Assembly (NCBI RefSeq): GCF_030052995.1
Contig: NZ_JASJPW010000005.1
Coordinates: 71,001-135,000 of the forward strand
DNA from: Gemmobacter sp. 24YEA27
GTDB taxonomy: Bacteria > Pseudomonadota > Alphaproteobacteria > Rhodobacterales > Rhodobacteraceae
Direction of reading: 5' to 3'
Length of the DNA: 64,000 bases
The notes below the pieces were generated by a model. It saw nothing but the letters and a program-made list of their open reading frames with translations. It was not told where the DNA came from and searched no databases. The first letter of the stretch is position 1, and each line of letters opens with the position of its first letter. Made by a program: the position numbers and the translations under genes. Of this stretch, positions 54,817-64,000 are shown piece by piece.

Positions 54817-55695
54817 GTGGCGACACTGATCCTGCCTGATGTCATCCAATGGGGGGCGACCGGCACCTTCGCCGCGCTCACGGGCACGATCGCCGCGATC
54901 TTCCTCGCGCTGGCCTTCACCGTGCCGCCCGGGCAGCGCAGCACCCTGACGCATTACGGCCCCTGGTTTATCGTGCTGGGCCTGTGGCTTTTGCTGTGGG
55001 AGGTGATCACCGCAAAGCTCGGCTGGTTGCCTAAGCCGTTCTTTTCACCGCCCCAGGGTCTGTTGCATGTCTATATGACCGACTGGGACCGGCTTTTGAT
55101 CTGTATCGCCTATACCGGGCGGCTTTGGGGGCTGGGCTTTTTCATCGGCATCTCAGCAGGCTTTCTGGCCGGGGTGGGTCTGGGCTGGTCAAAGAGGTTC
55201 GCCTATTGGGGCATGCCGGTGCTGAAACTGATCGGACCGGTGCCTGCCAGCGCCTGGATCCCCTGCGCCTTTTTCATCTTCCCCTCGACCTTTCAGGCCT
55301 CGGTGTTTCTGGTGGCACTGGCCTCGGGGATCCCGGTCGCGATCCTGACGGCATCGGGGATATCCCAGGTCAACCGCTCATTCTACGATGTGGCGCGGAC
55401 GCTTGGCGCGAGCAACCGCTGGCAGGTGACCAAGATCGCCATTCCGGCGGCGCTGCCCAATGTGTTTGTCGGGCTGTTCATGGGGCTTTATTACAGCTTT
55501 GCCGTTCTGGTGGTGGCCGAAATGCTGGGCGCGAAATTCGGCCTCGGCTGGTATCTGCAGTTCAACACGGCCTATTCGGCCTATGCCAATGTCTATGCCG
55601 CGCTGATCGTCATGGCGCTGATCTGTGCCGGGCTGGTGAAGCTGTTGTTCCTGATCCGGGACCGGCTGCTGGGCTGGCAAAAGGGGATCCTCTGA
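54817..55695 (+). CDS. ABC transporter permease (nitrate/sulfonate type), true start probably 54707 before a one-base deletion
   Basis: This permease of at least 292 aa has GPWFIVLGLWLLLWEVITAKL, LIGPVPASAWIPCAFFIFPS and the EAA loop ARTLGASNRWQVTKIAIPAALPN. The open frame begins with a GTG at 54817 and no good ribosome binding site. The likely start is ATG 54707 (MSDLPEIGRG), 22 bases after the binding-protein gene. Its frame joins the main frame only if one G is added to the G run at 54732-54736, giving RLPLPIWRDGLLAALAWGS. So a base is probably missing. The end overlaps the ATPase start. Confidence 0.85.
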   Translation: MATLILPDVIQWGATGTFAALTGTIAAIFLALAFTVPPGQRSTLTHYGPWFIVLGLWLLLWEVITAKLGWLPKPFFSPPQGLLHVYMTDWDRLLICIAYTGRLWGLGFFIGISAGFLAGVGLGWSKRFAYWGMPVLKLIGPVPASAWIPCAFFIFPSTFQASVFLVALASGIPVAILTASGISQVNRSFYDVARTLGASNRWQVTKIAIPAALPNVFVGLFMGLYYSFAVLVVAEMLGAKFGLGWYLQFNTAYSAYANVYAALIVMALICAGLVKLLFLIRDRLLGWQKGIL

Positions 55696-56462
55696 TGTCT
55701 GCTGTCACCCCCGTCGGGCTGCGCTTCGACCATGTCTCGCATGGGTATGATATCGGCGGCGCGCTGTTGCCGGTGCTGGAGGATGTATCCCTCGACATAG
55801 CGCCCGGCGAATTCGTCGCATTGCTGGGCCCATCCGGCTGCGGCAAGTCTACCCTTCTGCGGCTTGCGGCCGGGCTGGAACTGCCGCGCGCGGGTGAGGC
55901 GCTGGCCGGCGGCGCGGCGATCACCGGCCCTGGCCCCGAACGCATCCTCGTCTTTCAGGAAGCCACCCTTTTCCCCTGGCGCACCGTGCGCCGCAATGTC
56001 GAAGCCGGCCCCGAAGCGCGCGGCGAGCTGGCCGCAAAGCAGGCCCGCGTCGATGAGGCGCTGCGTCTCGTCGGCCTTGAGGCTTTCGGCGCGGCCTACC
56101 CGCATCAGCTGTCCGGCGGCATGGCGCAGCGCGCCGCGATTGCCCGCGCGCTGGTCAATGACCCGCGCCTCTTGTTGCTGGATGAACCGCTGGGCAAACT
56201 TGACAGCCTGACACGGCTCAATCTGCAAAAGGATCTGATCCGCCTCTGGCAGGATCGTGGCTTTACCGCCCTTCTCGTCACCCATGATGTTGAAGAGGCG
56301 CTGTTGCTTGCCGATCGGGTGGTGCTGTTCTCGCCGCGCCCGGCCCGCATCATCGAGGAACTGCGGGTTGACCGCCCGCATCCCCGCCGCCGCGATGACC
56401 CCGTGCTGATTGCGCTGAGAACGCGGCTTCTTGCCAGCCTCGGAGTTCTGGAGGATGTCTGA
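55695..56462 (+). CDS. ABC transporter ATPase (nitrate/sulfonate type)
   Basis: This 255-aa ATPase has Walker A GPSGCGKST, the Q-loop VFQEATLFPWRTV, the signature LSGGMAQRAAIARAL, Walker B LLLLDEPLGKLD and the H-loop LVTHDVEEALLL. The start ATG at 55695 overlaps the permease stop by one base; a much longer upstream reading in the same frame runs through the permease gene and is spurious. It completes the importer with 53663 and 54817. It is overlapped by a small membrane-protein gene. Confidence 0.92.
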   Translation: MSAVTPVGLRFDHVSHGYDIGGALLPVLEDVSLDIAPGEFVALLGPSGCGKSTLLRLAAGLELPRAGEALAGGAAITGPGPERILVFQEATLFPWRTVRRNVEAGPEARGELAAKQARVDEALRLVGLEAFGAAYPHQLSGGMAQRAAIARALVNDPRLLLLDEPLGKLDSLTRLNLQKDLIRLWQDRGFTALLVTHDVEEALLLADRVVLFSPRPARIIEELRVDRPHPRRRDDPVLIALRTRLLASLGVLEDV

Positions 56463-56757
56463 CCGTCTGCGACCGGTCTGGGTGCTGGCTGTCGGAGCCG
56501 GACTTATCCTCCTCGCCCTCATGTGGTGGTATGTGATTTTCGGCACCATCGTCAGCGAGGGCTACGGCAAATACAGCCAGGCCGCGCCCTGCCTCTGGGG
56601 CACATCGGGCTATACCTGCCAGCTGATGCTGTCGCTTTGCAGCGTTGATTACCTGCTGATCCCGAAAGCCTACCGTCCGGAGCTGTTCCAGACAGGCGTC
56701 TTACTGATGCTGTCCGGCGGGCTTTTTGCGGCGCTGCAGCGCAGCCGACGCATGTAA
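56455..56757 (+). CDS. Small two-helix membrane protein at the end of the ABC operon
   Basis: This 100-aa protein of unknown function starts at ATG 56455 (MSDRLRPVWVLAVGAG), overlapping the ATPase gene by eight bases. One helix (VLAVGAGLILLALMWWYVIFG) is near the N-terminus and a second (GVLLMLSGGLFAAL) near the C-terminus. Three Cys residues lie between them (APCLWGTSGYTCQLMLSLCS). I recognise no family. The overlap implies co-translation, so it may be an accessory subunit of the importer or a membrane sensor. Confidence 0.6.
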   Translation: MSDRLRPVWVLAVGAGLILLALMWWYVIFGTIVSEGYGKYSQAAPCLWGTSGYTCQLMLSLCSVDYLLIPKAYRPELFQTGVLLMLSGGLFAALQRSRRM

Positions 56758-57576
56758 GATTGACACCCACTTCCGTTTATTAAGCCCAGCCCGGCTTCGG
56801 CCCCATGTCCTGGCCGAAAGCCCGCCTGGTGACGCATCGGCGTTTTTGCAGAGGTCAGGCACCAGCCGGACGCGCCCCTTTCCCAGCTGAGCCCATGCCA
56901 CGCGTTCGATCCCGGCGGTGCCGGGAGCGTTGAAGCAGTTGATCAGTGCAACGCGGATCCGGATGTCGGCTGTCTGGCGATCACTGCATCAAAGACCACC
57001 CTGGTCAGCGCGGGCGGCTCCGGAAACCTCATGTCAGCCAGGTCAGCCCGTCCTTTGCAATCTGGAAACGCTTCCGGTTCATCGCGCGACAGCCCGCATG
57101 TCGCGACGATTTAGTCCCATGTGATTTGGCAGACCATGGTCTCAAATGCGCCGAACCCAAGAGTATGTGCTTCGATGAACTTGTCGTTGAGCACGCGGGT
57201 CTCGGCGGCCGCCTGTGAGATAGCCTGCCTCTGGCATCTTGCCGGTTCTGTGCGTCTGATATGGGGGCTGGAGCCACTGTTCCGGCCACCGCTGGCCGGT
57301 CGTGCTAGCGATATGACTGCCTCCGGGCATTCGCGGCAGAAATCGCTTACCCGGGTCGGTCAATGCGCTCGTTCAGCGTCAATGGCCGCTGCCGTTATTG
57401 CCGCGCGAAACATGCTGCACTGTGCCAGAAGATCTCCGCATGCCTTTCCGGGGTAGGGGACGCTGGACGTTCGGGCGGTGGAGATTATGGAAATCGCATT
57501 GGGATACTGAGGGTAACAGAGGCGCTGGAGGGCCGGCAATGAGAGGATGATAAGACATCTCCATTGATGTGCCCAT
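56758..57576. other. Unassigned 819-base region
   Basis: This stretch lies between two convergent transcription units. Several frames stay open for 60-110 codons but none shows family motifs, and they are rich in Arg/Pro/Ala as in shadow frames. Minus-strand fragments near 57030-57130 (RAMNRKRFQIAKDGLTWLT) have some coding character but no start. I see no RNA gene or repeat. Confidence 0.4.
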
Positions 57577-58515
57577 TCATGCCGTTGCCCGCGCATGCCG
57601 ACGTATAAACTGCGGAGGCTGGCCAAGAACCCGAAGAAAGGCCCGTCGCATACGTTCGCGATCGGCGAAGCCGGTTTCAGAGGCGATTGCGTCAAGGGAA
57701 TGCCGACCATCTTCTATCATCAGTCTGGCCGCTTCGACGCGAAGGTGCTCGATTGCCTTTGCGGGCGTCTGTGCCGTTTCTGCGCGAAACGCCCTGCTGA
57801 ATTGACGCGGGCTGAGGCTGGCCGCCTGCGCCAGCTCCTCGACCGAGAGAGTGTCCTTCAGATTTCGTCTCGCATGATCAAGAGCGCGCTGGATTCGATC
57901 CGATTTCGGCTCAAGCTCCAGAAGTGTCGAGAATTGCGACTGGCCGCCTGCACGGCGATGGTAGACCACCAGTTTGCGCGCTACTGATCGCGCCGCTTCG
58001 ACACCATGGTCATTTTCGATCATGGCGAGAGCGAGATCGATGCCAGCGGTCATGCCAGCCGACGTCCAGACCGGACCGTCGGTGATATAGATCCGGTCCT
58101 CCTCGACCTTCACGGCCGGGAACCGCGTCTGCAACTCCTTCGCGAAATGCCAATGGGTCGTCGCCCGCCGGCCGTCGAGTATACCCGCTTCCGCCAGTAC
58201 AAAAGCGCCCGTGCAGGGTGCGGCCATCCTTCTGACCGTCTTCATGGATCGCAGCAGGAATTCGGTGAGCGCGGGCGTGACCGGTTCGATCTCAGTCCCC
58301 GCCCCGATGATGACGGTATCGAATGGGAATTTGCCAAAGGCTACGGTCTCGACGCCGAACCCGGCGGAGGATTGTACCAGGCCGCCATTCTCGGAGAGCA
58401 ACGAGATTCTGTAGGCAGATGTGCCCAGAGCATGATTTGCGATTTCGAATGCGGTGATGACCGCAAAGCTCATGACCTGAAAGCCAGGAAAGACGACGAA
58501 GCCGATTGTGTGCAT
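57577..58515 (-). CDS. GlxA-family transcriptional regulator (DJ-1/PfpI plus AraC domains)
   Basis: This protein of about 312 aa has an N-terminal DJ-1/PfpI-like domain (TIGFVVFPGFQVMSFAVI, TVIIGAGTEIEPV, APCTGAFVLAEAGILDGRRATTHW) and a C-terminal AraC DNA-binding domain (DTLSVEELAQAASLSPRQFSRAFRAE, HSLDAIASETGFADRERMRRAF). The start at 58515 (MHTIGFVVFPG) matches relatives; an upstream in-frame ATG at 58566 would add 17 residues. It is divergent from an SDR gene, which it probably regulates. Confidence 0.9.
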   Translation of the reverse strand: MHTIGFVVFPGFQVMSFAVITAFEIANHALGTSAYRISLLSENGGLVQSSAGFGVETVAFGKFPFDTVIIGAGTEIEPVTPALTEFLLRSMKTVRRMAAPCTGAFVLAEAGILDGRRATTHWHFAKELQTRFPAVKVEEDRIYITDGPVWTSAGMTAGIDLALAMIENDHGVEAARSVARKLVVYHRRAGGQSQFSTLLELEPKSDRIQRALDHARRNLKDTLSVEELAQAASLSPRQFSRAFRAETAQTPAKAIEHLRVEAARLMIEDGRHSLDAIASETGFADRERMRRAFLRVLGQPPQFIRRHARATA

Positions 58516-58636
58516 GAGGGATGTGCTCACTGTCTGAAATAGGTGGTTATATGACATTTTAGACATAAATGAAAGAGGCTATACCGTCATCATGTGAAGC
58601 TCGCGATCAGTCGCCGCGGATAGTAAGGAGATTACC

Positions 58637-59431
58637 ATGACAACAAGTGACAAGGGCACGGCGGTCGTTACCGGTGCCTCAAGCGGAATCGGCGCGATCT
58701 ATGCCGACCGCCTGAGCCGTCGGGGCTATAATTTGATCCTGGTGGCACGCAATCGCAGTCGCCTCGACGCTCTCGCCAGGAATATCGCAGACAATACCGG
58801 CCGGTCCGTTGAAATCGTCACTGCGGACCTTCGAAATAAGGCCGACATCTCGCGCGTCGAAGAGCTTTTGCGGACAGATGTCAGTATCACGGCGCTCGTC
58901 AACAATGCCGGGATGGGTGCGACCGGCCCGCTTCTGAGCTCCGACATCGACACGATGGACAAGATGATCGCCTTGAACGTCAATGCACTCACGCGGCTGA
59001 CCTATGCAGCAGTACCAGGCCTGGTCGCCCGAGGCGGCGGCACAATTATAAACATCGCCTCCATCGTCGCAATCGCGCCAGAATTGCTGAACGGCGTCTA
59101 TGGCGCGTCCAAGGCTTTCGTGCTGGCCTTCAGTCAGTCACTTCGGCATGAGCTCGAAGACAAAGGCGTCAGGGTCCAGGCGGTTCTGCCAGGTGCGACC
59201 GCGACGGATTTCTGGGAACTATCGGGCACTCCGGTCGAACATCTGCCGTCTGAGATCGTCATGACTGCGGAAGCGATGGTCGACGCCGCGCTTGCGGGCT
59301 TCGACCAGGGAGAGTTCGCGACCATACCATCGCTGCCTGACGCTTCCGATCTCGCTAACTATGAAGCCGCGCGCCAGAAGCTGATGCCGAACCTGTCACG
59401 AAGCGTTCCGGCGGCTCGATACACGTTGTGA
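58637..59431 (+). CDS. SDR-family oxidoreductase
   Basis: This 264-aa short-chain dehydrogenase has the cofactor motif TGASSGIGAIYAD, LVNNAGMGATGP, a catalytic Ser in INIASIVA, and Tyr155/Lys159 in VYGASKAFVLAF. It resembles the DltE/ketoacyl-reductase-like subgroup (SLRHELEDKGVRVQAVLPGATAT). A ribosome binding site (aaggag) precedes the ATG. GlxA-type regulators next to single SDR genes are common; the substrate is unknown. It is transcribed away from the regulator. Confidence 0.88.
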   Translation: MTTSDKGTAVVTGASSGIGAIYADRLSRRGYNLILVARNRSRLDALARNIADNTGRSVEIVTADLRNKADISRVEELLRTDVSITALVNNAGMGATGPLLSSDIDTMDKMIALNVNALTRLTYAAVPGLVARGGGTIINIASIVAIAPELLNGVYGASKAFVLAFSQSLRHELEDKGVRVQAVLPGATATDFWELSGTPVEHLPSEIVMTAEAMVDAALAGFDQGEFATIPSLPDASDLANYEAARQKLMPNLSRSVPAARYTL

Positions 59432-59549
59432 CGCCTTCGCACGAACGAGCTGAGCTTCAGCTTTTCTAAGGGATGGCTGGTCTTTTGGTCGGTCGGCGCG
59501 TCACCGCCTGTCTCAAGCCATCCAGGAGAGCCCCACAGGGAGTAGCTCA

Positions 59550-59781
59550 CTGCGCGGCCGCGTCGAGGACGGCAAATCCGGCAGTGGCCTCTGCAATGGC
59601 TACGATGTGGTGAAGAAGTTCGATGGCCGTGGCGAGGCCGTACGCAGTGATCGCACCATCAACGAGGCCGCAGTCGTGCGCCGCATTTTCCGTGACTGTG
59701 CCGTGGGCAAGTCCTCCGGGACCATCGCGATGGCTCTGAACCGCTAAGGCATCGCTGGCCCCTTCGGGCAGCGAATGGGGG
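59550..59781 (+). pseudogene. Serine site-specific recombinase fragment
   Basis: The plus strand reads LRGRVEDGKSGSGLCNGYDV, RGEAVRSDRTINEAAVVRRI and FRDCAVGKSSGTIAMALNR before a TAA at 59745. GIAGPFGQRMG then follows in the same frame. This is the middle (recombinase Pfam) region of large serine recombinases. N- and C-terminal parts are missing, and an IS3 element begins right after it. Confidence 0.7.
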
Positions 59782-59833
59782 TGCTCTGCTCCCTTGGTTA
59801 GGACCGCCGCGATCTGGAGTTTCGCGGCTCTGA

Positions 59834-60688
59834 TCACGGAGGCGGGCTGGCTGCGCCACCGGGAATATGCAGGTTGATCGGCACGTTGTAACCGATCGCA
59901 CTGTGAGGCCTGACCTCGTTGTAGTCTCTGCGCCAAGCCTCCAACTTTTCGCGCGCATCCGCAAGGTCCATGAACCAGTGGGCGTTCAGGCACTCCGCCC
60001 GCAGCTTGCTGTTGAACGCCTCAATGAAGCCATTGTCGGTGGGTTTCCCCGGTCGGGAGAAGTCCAATGTGACACCATTGGCATAGGCCCACAGATCCAG
60101 GTCGCGGGAGATAAACTCGCTGCCGTTATCGACCCTGATCGTCTGCGGGTAGCCGATCTGCCGACAGACCCGTTCGAGCGTCTGAACCACATCCTCGCCC
60201 CGGTAAGCAAATCGGGGATCCGTCGCCGGGCAATAACGCGAATGGATATCCACGATGGTCAGGATCCGCAGTTTCTTGCCCAGGGCGAGCTGGTCATGGA
60301 CAAAATCCATCGCCCAGACCTCGTTCGGTCCGGAGGCCTCCTGTCGGTCCTCGCGCAGCCTCGTCTTCACCCGGCGCTTCGGATGCCTGTTGCGCAGCTG
60401 CAGGCCCAACTCATTGTAAATCCTGCGTGTCTTCTTGATGTTCACCTGCCAGCCCTCCCGCCGCAGCAGCACATGGATGCGCCGGTAGCCATAGCGCACA
60501 CGCGTTTCGCAGATCTCGCGGATCCGCAGTTCGAGGCCGGCCTGCCCGGTGCGACGGGATTTGTAATGGTAGCTCGAAGTGTCGAACCGCAGCGCCTGGC
60601 AGGCCCGTCGGATCGAGACACCCCAGTCAACCAGAAGCCCGTCAACAAGCTTGCGCGTCCGGACAGGCCTCAGAGCTTTCGGCGGATG
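59834..60688 (-). CDS. IS3-family transposase OrfB (catalytic part, made by -1 frameshift)
   Basis: The DDE integrase has WAMDFVHDQLALGKKLRIL, VDNGSEFISRDLDLWA and FIEAFNSKLRAECLN, giving the catalytic D, D and E. An HTH_21-type segment (RRTGQAGLELRIREICETRVRYGYRRIHVLL) precedes it. The frame is open from about 60688, where it overlaps the end of orfA, so OrfAB fusion by -1 frameshifting is expected. It ends before the left inverted repeat. The sequence looks intact. Confidence 0.87.
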   Translation of the reverse strand, partial: HPPKALRPVRTRKLVDGLLVDWGVSIRRACQALRFDTSSYHYKSRRTGQAGLELRIREICETRVRYGYRRIHVLLRREGWQVNIKKTRRIYNELGLQLRNRHPKRRVKTRLREDRQEASGPNEVWAMDFVHDQLALGKKLRILTIVDIHSRYCPATDPRFAYRGEDVVQTLERVCRQIGYPQTIRVDNGSEFISRDLDLWAYANGVTLDFSRPGKPTDNGFIEAFNSKLRAECLNAHWFMDLADAREKLEAWRRDYNEVRPHSAIGYNVPINLHIPGGAASPPP

Positions 60689-60936
60689 ACGTCCTGCAGC
60701 ATCTCGCGGTCGAGCGTCAGGTCCGCCACGATCTTCTTCAGCCGTGCATTCTCGTCCTCAAGCGCCTTCAACCGCCGCATCTCATCGGGAAGCAACCCGC
60801 CATAACGCTTCTTCCAGTTGAAGTATGTGGCCTGGCTGATCCCCGCCTTGCGGCAGATCTCGGCAACAGGCGTGCCTTCCTCGCCCTGCTTCAGAATGAA
60901 CGCCTTCTGCGCTTCCGTGAACTTCGATGCCTTCAT
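60670..60936 (-). CDS. IS3-family transposase OrfA (DNA-binding part)
   Basis: This 88-aa helix-turn-helix protein reads MKASKFTEAQKAFILKQGEE, EICRKAGISQATYFNWKKRYGG, then a leucine-zipper-like segment LKALEDENARLKKIVADLTL. This is the standard OrfA of the IS407 group. It overlaps orfB in the -1 frame. It starts about 80 bases inside the element. Confidence 0.9.
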   Translation of the reverse strand: MKASKFTEAQKAFILKQGEEGTPVAEICRKAGISQATYFNWKKRYGGLLPDEMRRLKALEDENARLKKIVADLTLDREMLQDVIRRKL

Positions 60937-61104
60937 CGTCTTCAGCTCCTCTCCCAGCCAGGGAAAACTAGCCGAAAACTCCAGCTTAAGACGGTCCAGT
61001 TTCCAGGGGGCAGAGCAGGGGGCAGGTCATGACCTCCGCCGATTTCCCGCTACGGTTTCCGCGCAAGTGCTTCCGATATGCTTCCGGATGTTTTGGGCTC
61101 AAAT

Positions 61105-61131
61105 GCAAAAGACCTCCCGAAGGAGGCCTAA
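61105..61131 (-). terminator. Intrinsic terminator of the rRNA operon
   Basis: Read on the minus strand, arms ggcctcc and ggaggtc flank a TTCG tetraloop and are followed by TTTTGC. It lies 25 bases downstream of tRNA-fMet and ends the rRNA transcript. Confidence 0.85.
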
Positions 61132-61155
61132 TACACTGATATCTATCAGTAATTC

Positions 61156-61232
<77 letters not shown>

Positions 61233-61299
61233 GCCGTTATCCCCTCGGGGTTAGTATGAGGGGATTTGTATCGTATTGGAGAGAGAAGTCTCTGATCAG

Positions 61300-61416
61300 G
61301 TTTGGCGGTTACCTACTCTCCCACGTCTTGAGACGCAGTACCATTGGCGTAGAGGCCCTTAACGGCCGAGTTCGGGATGGGATCGGGTGTTTAGCCACCA
61401 CTATGACCACCAAACC
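61300..61416 (-). rRNA. 5S ribosomal RNA
   Basis: The minus strand shows the paired ends GGTTTGGTGG and CCGCCAAACC with the conserved CCCGATCCCATCCCGAACTC core and GTGGGAGAGTAGGT near the 3' end. Length is about 117 bases. It lies between 23S and tRNA-fMet. Confidence 0.95.
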
Positions 61417-61540
61417 GGAACAGAGACTTGCGGATTTGATCCGCGAACATCGATGTATTGTTCAGGTCTGTACGACTTTTGGTGCTTGTATATGGCTGTC
61501 TGTCGGTTAGCGAAGGTTTATGCCTTGCTTTTACCGGATC

Positions 61541-64000
<2,460 letters not shown>

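Larger units (their letters stand above)
59782..61017 (-). mobile_element. IS3-family element (IS407-like), about 1236 bp
   Basis: The ends read TGCTCTGC inward on both sides (59782 and 61017), followed by matching inner sequences (ggaccg then ctggagttt). They are flanked by runs of G that may be a short target duplication. Inside are orfA and orfB on the minus strand. It sits between a recombinase fragment and the rRNA operon terminator. Both reading frames look complete, so it may be active. Confidence 0.82.

Noticed and set aside
53450..54826. A 458-codon minus-strand frame opposite the binding-protein gene
   Set aside because: The plus strand encodes a well-supported Tat-exported binding protein. 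The minus frame has no motifs.

Overview
The window is GC-rich alphaproteobacterial DNA, most likely from a Rhodobacterales/Rhodobacteraceae organism. This rests on codon and GC character, abundant ABC and TRAP importers, the IS types, and an rRNA operon whose 3' end reads 23S-5S-tRNA-fMet (minus strand, 61156-64000).

Layout. (1) 1-9059: the downstream part of a bacterial microcompartment (BMC) operon. It holds an acylating aldehyde dehydrogenase (cut by the window start) with a C-terminal encapsulation-type helix, two tandem-domain shell proteins (BMC-T), one vertex pentamer (BMC-P), one hexamer (BMC-H) and a 155-aa accessory protein. A complete spermidine/putrescine-type ABC importer, a short-chain dehydrogenase and an APH-fold kinase follow. 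The gene content matches the actinobacterial RMM/AAUM microcompartment (aminoacetone / 1-amino-2-propanol use), here with an ABC importer. (2) 9139-12098: a divergent SsuABC-type sulfonate transport locus. (3) 12290-14548: a LysR remnant and two decayed IS elements. (4) 14688-19616: a five-gene organosulfur-type operon (binding protein, two permeases, ATPase, NtaA/SnaA/DszA-family flavin monooxygenase). (5) 20018-21328: IS66 and IS1182 debris. (6) 21433-33393: a catabolic cluster with a TRAP transporter, five dehydrogenases in one minus-strand operon, a divergent GntR regulator, an aldehyde dehydrogenase and a D-apionate-oxidoisomerase-like protein. (7) 33400-37967: a graveyard of LivK/LivH pseudogenes, IS110 and IS5 remnants, and a second copy of the same decayed IS5 element seen in (3). 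(8) 37968-44670: a membrane PQQ glucose dehydrogenase, then a FUSC-MarR-EmrB-EmrA efflux locus with a clear 28-bp dyad before marR. (9) 45578-56757: a second probable sulfur-scavenging region with an ArsR regulator, flavin monooxygenase, 2OG-Fe(II) oxygenase, MetY-type sulfhydrylase, a polar amino-acid importer that lacks its ATPase, and another nitrate/sulfonate-type ABC importer. (10) 57577-61017: a GlxA-type regulator divergent from an SDR, a serine-recombinase fragment and an IS3 element next to the rRNA operon.

How the parts work together. The BMC operon probably imports an amino alcohol or amine, phosphorylates it, and converts the resulting aldehyde to acyl-CoA inside a protein shell; the expected phospho-lyase would lie upstream of the window. 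The sulfur regions pair importers with flavin or 2OG oxygenases that cleave C-S or related bonds, and with MetY, which fixes sulfide. The TRAP/dehydrogenase cluster looks like oxidation of a (poly)hydroxy acid. At least five otherwise intact genes (potC-like, ssuB, flavin monooxygenase 1, gntR, one permease) appear to lack one base each, mostly in short G/C runs. This is either assembly error or recent decay and should be resolved before these genes are called pseudogenes.
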